Positions 58,400 to 64,000 of a stretch of DNA of 64,000 nt are shown in pieces. Source of the stretch: Hyphomicrobiales bacterium (lineage in GTDB: Bacteria > Pseudomonadota > Alphaproteobacteria > Rhizobiales > Xanthobacteraceae); NCBI GenBank assembly GCA_017305455.1, contig JAFKKO010000133.1, positions 1 to 64,000 of the forward strand. Direction: 5' to 3'. Below the pieces are notes generated by a model. That model ran no database searches, was not told the DNA's origin, and was given only the letters and a program-made list of their open reading frames with translations. Position 1 is the first letter of the stretch; each line of letters starts with the position of its first letter. The translations under genes and the position numbers were made by a program.

Positions 58400-59365
58400 A
58401 TGTCTTTTTTCAAGTGCACCTGCTCGATCCTTGCCGCGGTTGCTGTGTTTTCAGTAGCGCCAGCCAAAGCCGATCTGATCAAGCTGACGATTCCCACCTT
58501 GCCCGCGCCCTCGCTCGGCGCCTTCATGGGACCGGTGATCAAAGCCCAGAAGTTCGATGAGCAGAACGGGCTCGACCTCACCTTCCAGCAGAAGCCGACC
58601 GCGACCTACCGAACAGATTTCGCTGCCGGCACCGACCAGCTTGGAGGCAGCGGGACGCTGCTCGCCGATGTTGCGCTATTGAGGGACAAGGGTCTTAAGG
58701 TCACTTATCTGTTCAATGTCTTCGACTTCTGGGCCACCGTTGTGGTCCCGCAGGACAGCGGCATCAAGGCGATCACCGACCTGAAGGGCAAGACGCTGAC
58801 GGCGTCGCTGCCGACGGCGAACTTTCCGATGTTCCGCTATCTGGCGACCCTTGGCGGGCTCGATATGAGCTCCGTGCAGCTTCGCAATGCGGATTCATCC
58901 GCGCTGGTGCCGACCGCGAAAAGCAAGCGCTCCGACGCCGTCCAGCTATGGGAGCCCGCTTACACCATTCTGGTGCACGGCAATCATGATTTCCGCAGCA
59001 TCGACGTGATGTCGCAGTGGACAGACAAGACGAAGGAAAATGCCTTCCCCTATCTCGGCATTTCAGCCCAACAGGCCTGGGTCGACCAGAACAAGGCGAT
59101 CATCCCGAAGCTGTTTGCGACCTATCAGAAGGCATCCGAGTTCATCAAAAGTCATCCCCAGGAGGCTGCAATCCTGATTGCAAAGAGCCTCAATGTCGGC
59201 GCGCCGGTGATTCAGGATCTGCTCTCGTCGGATCGGCTCCGTCTTAATCTGTACTGGGCCGCCGACAACAAGGGTGCCGCTGATGCAGTCTTCAAGGCCG
59301 CGATCAGCGAAGGTTATCTGAAGGCCGTTCCCACCGATGGCATCCTGTATGACCCCCGAAAGTAA
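58400..59365 (+). CDS. ABC transporter periplasmic binding protein (SsuA/ThiY/NMT1-type)
   Basis: 321 aa. Signal peptide MSFFKCTCSILAAVAVFSVA, cut after AKA. The mature part begins DLIKLTIPTLPAPSLGAFMG, followed by GLDLTFQQKPTATYRTDFAA and a typical NMT1/SsuA two-lobe fold (ITDLKGKTLTASLPTANFPM). Members bind sulfonates, taurine, nitrate, thiamine precursor or aromatic compounds. The start at 58400 fits the signal; an ATG at 58367 has a ribosome site too close. Confidence 0.88.
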   Translation: MSFFKCTCSILAAVAVFSVAPAKADLIKLTIPTLPAPSLGAFMGPVIKAQKFDEQNGLDLTFQQKPTATYRTDFAAGTDQLGGSGTLLADVALLRDKGLKVTYLFNVFDFWATVVVPQDSGIKAITDLKGKTLTASLPTANFPMFRYLATLGGLDMSSVQLRNADSSALVPTAKSKRSDAVQLWEPAYTILVHGNHDFRSIDVMSQWTDKTKENAFPYLGISAQQAWVDQNKAIIPKLFATYQKASEFIKSHPQEAAILIAKSLNVGAPVIQDLLSSDRLRLNLYWAADNKGAADAVFKAAISEGYLKAVPTDGILYDPRK

Positions 59366-59390
59366 CGAGGCGAGCCAGGGAGAGAACGCG

Positions 59391-60212
59391 ATGCACGGAA
59401 AAATATCCGGCTCCGCAGCAGCAGCGCCCCCGGTATCAGGCGAGAATATCTGGTCCCGGCTTGCCAGGCACCGGCCCGCGATCATCGATCTCGTTGCGGT
59501 CGCGACGTTGTGGCAGATCTCGACCCATTATTTCTCTCCAGCGATCGTTCCGCCGCTCAAGGATATCGGCGATGCGATCTGGAAGATCTTCTCTCAGTGG
59601 GACAATCTGGTCAGCCTATTGGCCACCTCGCTGCGAGTCCTCGCCGGTTTGGCCATTTCCTTCATCCTGGGCACGGCCCTTGGTGTGACGATGGGGCTTT
59701 TCGGCGGGGTTCGGACATATGCGCGCCCCTTGCTGCATATGATTCAGGGCGTGCCGGCGCTGTCCTGGGTCGTCTTTGCGGTGATCTGGTTTGCGCAGGT
59801 CGAAATTCGCATCGCCTTCATCCTGATCATCGGAACGCTGCCGGCTTTCGCGCTCTATATAGACAGCGCGGTCAAGTCGGTGAACCTTGACCTGATTCAT
59901 CTGGGGCAGGCCTTTCGCGCCAGTCGCGTCCAGATTCTGACCAAGATCATCATGCCTGCGATCGTTCCCGAGATCATGAGTGCGTGGACGGTCAACCTCG
60001 GCAATGCGGTTCGCGTCGCCGTCATCGCCGAGTTGATCGGATCGACGACCGGCGTCGGCTTTCAGCTGCTGCAGGCGCAGGCGGTGTTCGACATGGCCGG
60101 CGCGGTGGCCTGGACGCTCAGTCTCGTCGCCGTGTTGTTCGTCTATCAAGGCATCATCAGTCTGGTGGAAGGTCGTCTGCTTGCCTGGCGTCCCCGAAGC
60201 GAGGTGGTGTGA
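59391..60212 (+). CDS. ABC transporter permease (SsuC/ThiX-like)
   Basis: 273 aa, six helices. ALSWVVFAVIWFAQVEIRIA and the EAA-type loop FRASRVQILTKIIMPAIVPE couple it to the ATPase. The start at 59391 has GGGAGAG upstream. Its TGA overlaps the next ATG by one base. Confidence 0.9.
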   Translation: MHGKISGSAAAAPPVSGENIWSRLARHRPAIIDLVAVATLWQISTHYFSPAIVPPLKDIGDAIWKIFSQWDNLVSLLATSLRVLAGLAISFILGTALGVTMGLFGGVRTYARPLLHMIQGVPALSWVVFAVIWFAQVEIRIAFILIIGTLPAFALYIDSAVKSVNLDLIHLGQAFRASRVQILTKIIMPAIVPEIMSAWTVNLGNAVRVAVIAELIGSTTGVGFQLLQAQAVFDMAGAVAWTLSLVAVLFVYQGIISLVEGRLLAWRPRSEVV

Positions 60213-60994
60213 TGGCAGAGAAACCAATCGTTTCATTCTCCGGCGTGAACAAAACCTTCCTCAAGGATGGCAGCTTGTTCACGGCGTGCTCCGACCTGTC
60301 CTTTTCGATCCAGCCTGGGGAAGTGGTCGCTATTGTCGGCGAGACAGGTTGCGGAAAGTCCACGGCTTTGTCGCTATTGCTCGGTCTTCAGGAGCCGAGC
60401 CATGGCTCGGTGCGCGTTCTCGAGGTTGATCCATTCAAGGATTTTCATGCCTTGAAAGGAAAGCTAGGCATTATTTTCCAGAATGATCGGCTGCTTCCCT
60501 GGCGCACGGCGATCGAGAACGTCGCATTCGGGATGGAGATTCTGCACATTTCCAACTCCGAGCGGATGCAAAGGGCAGCGCACTGGCTGGCCCGGGTGGG
60601 GTTGGAGCGGTTTTCAAATTCATATCCGCATCAGTTGTCGGGCGGCATGCGTCAGCGCGTTTCGATCGCGAGAACATTCGCCCTCAATCCTCCGCTTCTG
60701 CTGGCTGACGAAGCGTTTTCGGCGCTCGACGAGATCACCGCAACCGCGCTTCGCAATGATCTGCTGACCATGATCGGCGAGGAGAGGAAAACCACCATCT
60801 TCATCACCCATTCCGTCACCGAAGCGGCGGAGCTGGCGGAGAGGGTTCTGGTGTTCGGAAGGCCGGGGCGTGTTCTCTCCGAAGTGCGGGCGAAGGATTT
60901 GATTGCGACCGGAGGAACGCATGCAGACGTTGCCTCCGAGATTCGCGAGAGCATGAAATCCGCCAGATCGACCTCGGCCTATTCCGTCGCATGA
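60212..60994 (+). CDS. ABC transporter ATP-binding protein (SsuB/TauB-like)
   Basis: 260 aa. Walker A GETGCGKST, Q-loop FQNDRLLPW, signature LSGGMRQR, Walker B LLLADEAFSALDE, His-loop THSVTEA. This is the nitrate/sulfonate/taurine-type ATPase pattern. It overlaps the permease gene (TGATG). Together with the preceding two genes it makes a complete second importer in the cluster. Confidence 0.92.
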   Translation: MAEKPIVSFSGVNKTFLKDGSLFTACSDLSFSIQPGEVVAIVGETGCGKSTALSLLLGLQEPSHGSVRVLEVDPFKDFHALKGKLGIIFQNDRLLPWRTAIENVAFGMEILHISNSERMQRAAHWLARVGLERFSNSYPHQLSGGMRQRVSIARTFALNPPLLLADEAFSALDEITATALRNDLLTMIGEERKTTIFITHSVTEAAELAERVLVFGRPGRVLSEVRAKDLIATGGTHADVASEIRESMKSARSTSAYSVA

Positions 60995-61159
60995 CCGGGG
61001 TGGACCCCGCAGGGCCGTCATTCCTTGCAATGCCGCCTGCGGAGCAATCGCGCTGTTCGGCGCGCCGGCGCAGTCGTCATGTGCGCGGGCCTATCAATCG
61101 TGCGACATGCGATACCATCCGCGTTGTCCGCTCAAGCCGGCTTGAGAATTGGACGCCGG

Positions 61160-62269
61160 TCATGGCGCAACAATCGCTTGATGGGCTGTTTCCGCTTCAA
61201 TCGTCTCCGCAATCACTTCCAGCCAGCGGCCGCGCTGCTCCTGCAGCCGGATGGCCGCTGCCTTCGCGCTGTCCCGCATCTGCGGCAGGCGATCGAGCAT
61301 GATCGTCAATTGCTCGCTGAACATGCGCCCATCGAACGGCTCGGGGATCACGAGGCCGGCGCCCGTGCGCTGCACTTCGTCGGCATAGCCGCAGATCGCC
61401 GACACGATGGCCGGCGTGCCGGCGAGCAGGGCCTCGCCGATTACCTGGCCCGCGGCCTCGTTGCGCGCCGGATGGGCGAGGAAATCGGCGGCGAACATCG
61501 GATCCATCACATTCGTCATATAAGGCAGGACGTGAACGCGCTCTGCGATGCCTGATGCGCGGGCCTGCTGCATGATCCAGCCGTCCGATGAGCCGGCGAC
61601 CAGAAGATGGAGCGTGGGATGATCAACCAGCGCGGCGAGGGTGCGGTCGACCCCCTTCTGTCTCGGCTTGACGGCGACCGAGACCGCCACGACCGCATCG
61701 CGCGGCAGTTTCAGCTCGTCCCGAATCCGTTCGCGGCTTGCGGGGTTTTTCGCGGCGTCATAGCGCTCGTCATGCAGGATCAGCGGCAGCACCATGGCGC
61801 GTGATGCGTCGAACCCATAGGCGGCGGCGTATTCGTCACGTTGCCGCCCGGTCAAGAAGAAGAAGCGGGTTCGCGACGGCGGCGCAAACACCCCGCGTTC
61901 GAGCGCGAGATACGTCCTGCGGCGCGGCAGCCACCTGCGCCAGCCGGCCTTGCGCGCGGCGATAGCGGCGTCGGCGGCAAAGTGAAAATCTGCGCCCGGC
62001 ACTCTGTCGAACGTCAGCACGGCGTCGGGGCGTTCGGCCGCGAGTGAGGTCGCTACGGCTCGGGCGAAGTTGCGCATCCGTGCGTGGTTGGACAGCCCTT
62101 GCCGGGGCAGAGTGGTCACACGCAGAGGGGCAAGGTCTGGCGTTGCCGGCGAGGTGGTGGCGACCACCACGTCATGGCCGCGCGCGTGCAAGGCCCGCGC
62201 CACCGCGAGGCAGTCGCGCTCCTTGCCGCCACGCCCCTCAAGCTGGAAAACGGCCAAAACAACCTTCAT
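61160..62269 (-). CDS. LPS-core-type glycosyltransferase, GT4 family (WaaG-like)
   Basis: 369 aa, GT-B fold. MKVVLAVFQLEGRGGKERDC at the N-terminus matches the glycine-rich acceptor loop of RfaG/WaaG; the C-terminal domain has AHPARNEAAGQVIGEALLAG with the retaining-GT Glu and VSAICGYADEV. WaaG transfers glucose to the inner LPS core. The start at 62269 has AAAGGTGG upstream. Divergent from the ligase-like gene. Confidence 0.85.
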   Translation of the reverse strand: MKVVLAVFQLEGRGGKERDCLAVARALHARGHDVVVATTSPATPDLAPLRVTTLPRQGLSNHARMRNFARAVATSLAAERPDAVLTFDRVPGADFHFAADAAIAARKAGWRRWLPRRRTYLALERGVFAPPSRTRFFFLTGRQRDEYAAAYGFDASRAMVLPLILHDERYDAAKNPASRERIRDELKLPRDAVVAVSVAVKPRQKGVDRTLAALVDHPTLHLLVAGSSDGWIMQQARASGIAERVHVLPYMTNVMDPMFAADFLAHPARNEAAGQVIGEALLAGTPAIVSAICGYADEVQRTGAGLVIPEPFDGRMFSEQLTIMLDRLPQMRDSAKAAAIRLQEQRGRWLEVIAETIEAETAHQAIVAP

Positions 62270-62424
62270 GGCCACCTTTCGGAAGCGAAAAATATCGATG
62301 GGCGATGCGTTGCGCGCGGCATTGCAAAGTCGGGCGGGATCAAGTGTAACGGTACACAGGGCGGCCGGGACTTGTCGAGCCGTGGACGCCGATCCGGCGT
62401 GAGTGGCCGAAAAACGGGCAGGGG

Positions 62425-63786
62425 ATGTCGGCGCGCGCTGTCAGGGAAAGCGAAGTGATCTCGCAGGGGGGAGCCCGGCTTGCCGTGGCCTGCGTGCCTT
62501 TGGCGATTGCCTGCGCCTTCCTGTGGCCGGGCGGCGCGGATATCGCTTCGGTCATTCTCGTGGTGATCGGGGTCGCGGTTCTGCTGCGCGCCCGCGGCCT
62601 TGCGGCCCCGCCGCCGCTCGCTCTCGCCGGTCTGTGGATTGCGTTTCTTCTGCTGGTGGCGATCTACGCGATGGCCTGGGGCGCGCCAGGCCGTCCGTTC
62701 AAGGGGCTGGAGAAACATCTTCCGCTCGCGCTGGGGCCGTTCGTAGCCGTCGCCCTGAGCGCCGCCTGTCACCGGCTGGGCTTCGACTTCAACCGCCTGG
62801 TGGCGCTTTTTCTGACGGGGCTTGTCGGCGGCGCGCTGGTGATGCTGGTCCGTAGCGGCGCGCTTGGCATGTTCGCTCATGGCTGGCCGCAATTTTCCGA
62901 CGATCTGCTGGGCAAGGTCAATCGCAACTATGCGGCGCTCGCCTGCGGCGTTGCCCTGATCGCGATCGTGGCGCTGACCGCCTATCTGGCGGCGGCCAAA
63001 CATATTCGCATGTTATGGCGCGCTGGTGCGATCGCCGGACTGGCGCTGATCTTTCTCGGCACGGGCGTTTTTCTCGCCATGCTGCAAAGCCGGACGGCCT
63101 ACGCGGCGACCGCGATTGGATTGGCGATCTGGTGCGGGTTGGTGATGCGGGCAGGCTGGCGCGGCGCCGGTCTGCGCGCCGGGCTGGCCGTTCCGGCCAC
63201 CATCGTCGTTGTGGCGGCAGCTTGTGTCGCCTTCTACTTTCCGCTGATCAGCGAACGCATCAGCGCGGGCGGATCGACCGCGGTTTACCTGACGCAAATG
63301 TACGAAATGCTGCGAGGCAACGCCGTCGATGCGGCCTCGCTGTCGATGATCGGCGCGGAGCGCCTGCAGCTCGTCGCCGTCGCCCTTGATCTGATTCGCC
63401 AGCGCCCCTGGCTCGGGTGGGGACCCGACGCCTCGCAACTGATCACGCTGTTTTCGCCCTATGCCGACATCCGATACCTGACCCAGTTCCACAATGGCTA
63501 TCTGCAGGTGCTGGTCTCGTTCGGCGTCATCGGCGGGATTCTCAATGCCGCGCTTGTCGTGGCGCTGCTGTGGTCGGCGCTGCGCCGCCGCCGCGCGCTG
63601 TCGGCGGACCGCCTTGCGCCGCCGTTGTTTGCCGCGACGGTTGCGCTGGTGGCCTATGTGCTCGTTACCAATGTCACGGAAAGCATCATCTTCGTGAAGC
63701 CGGTCGCAATCATCTGCATGATCCTCGCGGCACTGGCCTGCATGAAGGACCGGGCAACAACGGGCGACATTGTTCGGCAGCATTGA
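62425..63786 (+). CDS. O-antigen ligase / polymerase-like membrane protein
   Basis: 453 aa, about 11-12 helices. The Wzy/WaaL signature region sits near the C-terminus: LIRQRPWLGWGPDASQLI and QFHNGYLQVLVSFGVIGGIL, with the large periplasmic loop before it. It would attach O-antigen to lipid A-core or polymerise a surface glycan. The neighbour is a core-type glycosyltransferase. The start at 62425 is the first of the frame. Confidence 0.82.
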   Translation: MSARAVRESEVISQGGARLAVACVPLAIACAFLWPGGADIASVILVVIGVAVLLRARGLAAPPPLALAGLWIAFLLLVAIYAMAWGAPGRPFKGLEKHLPLALGPFVAVALSAACHRLGFDFNRLVALFLTGLVGGALVMLVRSGALGMFAHGWPQFSDDLLGKVNRNYAALACGVALIAIVALTAYLAAAKHIRMLWRAGAIAGLALIFLGTGVFLAMLQSRTAYAATAIGLAIWCGLVMRAGWRGAGLRAGLAVPATIVVVAAACVAFYFPLISERISAGGSTAVYLTQMYEMLRGNAVDAASLSMIGAERLQLVAVALDLIRQRPWLGWGPDASQLITLFSPYADIRYLTQFHNGYLQVLVSFGVIGGILNAALVVALLWSALRRRRALSADRLAPPLFAATVALVAYVLVTNVTESIIFVKPVAIICMILAALACMKDRATTGDIVRQH

Positions 63787-63916
63787 TCCGCATTATAGAC
63801 GACGCGGGTGAAGAGAACATGAACCCGATGAAGATGCGGGCCTCGCGGTGTCTTTGTGCGGAGCGCTTAAGCAGGAATGCGCACTTTGGCGCAGGAAGAG
63901 AGAATGCTTAACGAAT

Positions 63917-64000
63917 ATGCTTGATCATCCCCGCATGCCATGGGGGTGGATTGCGATGCGACTGTTTGGTTCTTCGAACGAGCTGGCTTCCAAAATCGAA
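63917..64000 (+). CDS. Possible 5' fragment of a gene running off the right edge
   Basis: An open frame from ATG 63917 (MLDHPRMPWGWIAMRLFGSS) or ATG 63956 (MRLFGSSNELASKIE) reaches the window end without a stop. It lies 130 bases after the ligase-like gene. The text is too short to assign; polysaccharide export or synthesis would fit the context. Confidence 0.35.
   Translation, partial: MLDHPRMPWGWIAMRLFGSSNELASKIE

Noticed and set aside
43925..61000. tRNA-Glu as the integration site of a genomic island covering the catabolic cluster
   Set aside because: No integrase and no repeat of the tRNA 3' end near 61 kb was found, and GC and codon use look like the rest.

Overview
The window is chromosomal DNA of an alphaproteobacterium in Rhizobiales, most likely the Bradyrhizobium/Rhodopseudomonas/Afipia/Nitrobacter group (Nitrobacteraceae). 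This rests on high GC, the style of the proteins (long UvrB, single-subunit YchF, a serC-serA pair with a leader, a RpoH with the QKKLFFNLRK box, DUF992 proteins, many GST paralogs) and dispersed intergenic palindromes typical of that group. No phage, IS transposase, integrase or CRISPR array was seen.

Layout. 1-8.6 kb: 5' part of lgt, ubiK, an HD-GYP phosphodiesterase, a broken rplY, pth, ychF, a DUF4282 membrane protein, two MaoC-type proteins and several small proteins of unknown function. 8.7-19.5 kb: uvrB, a membrane protein, three GSTs, a PlsC-type acyltransferase with a C-terminal cysteine-rich tail, a DUF486 protein, a frameshifted PQQ-type sugar dehydrogenase and a PAP2 protein. 19.7-32 kb: aspartate aminotransferase, two DUF992 proteins, a SulP transporter, aroE, an FMN alpha-hydroxy-acid dehydrogenase, glmM, an Fsr-like MFS pump and two outer-membrane beta-barrels. 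32-43.7 kb: EamA exporter, serC and serA, a graveyard of two decayed genes, purA (with an in-frame gap that removes the catalytic His), a formyltransferase-like gene, rpoH and rluD. 43.9 kb: tRNA-Glu(CTC).

44.2-61 kb is the most unusual part. It is an accessory catabolic cluster with two paralogous GntR/FCD regulators, a complete Liv-type ABC importer, a second SsuABC/ThiXYZ-like ABC importer, two ACMSD-type amidohydrolases (one lacking a catalytic His), an alpha/beta hydrolase, a signal-less sulfite-oxidase-like molybdoenzyme, a ketopantoate-reductase-like enzyme, a tartrate/D-malate dehydrogenase-like enzyme, a nitrilase and a cupin. An 18-bp perfect palindrome, AAATTGACATGTCAATTT, lies between the first amidohydrolase and the Liv operon. 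Close variants lie before the reductase and the nitrilase genes, which suggests one regulon read by the two near-identical GntR DNA-binding domains. The substrate cannot be read from sequence; a nitrile or carboxylated aromatic/heterocyclic compound is the working guess.

61-64 kb holds LPS/polysaccharide genes: a WaaG-like glycosyltransferase and an O-antigen ligase-like protein.

Caution: rplY, the sugar dehydrogenase and purA each carry a small deletion-type lesion. Damage to purA would be expected to make the organism a purine auxotroph, so assembly error must be considered.
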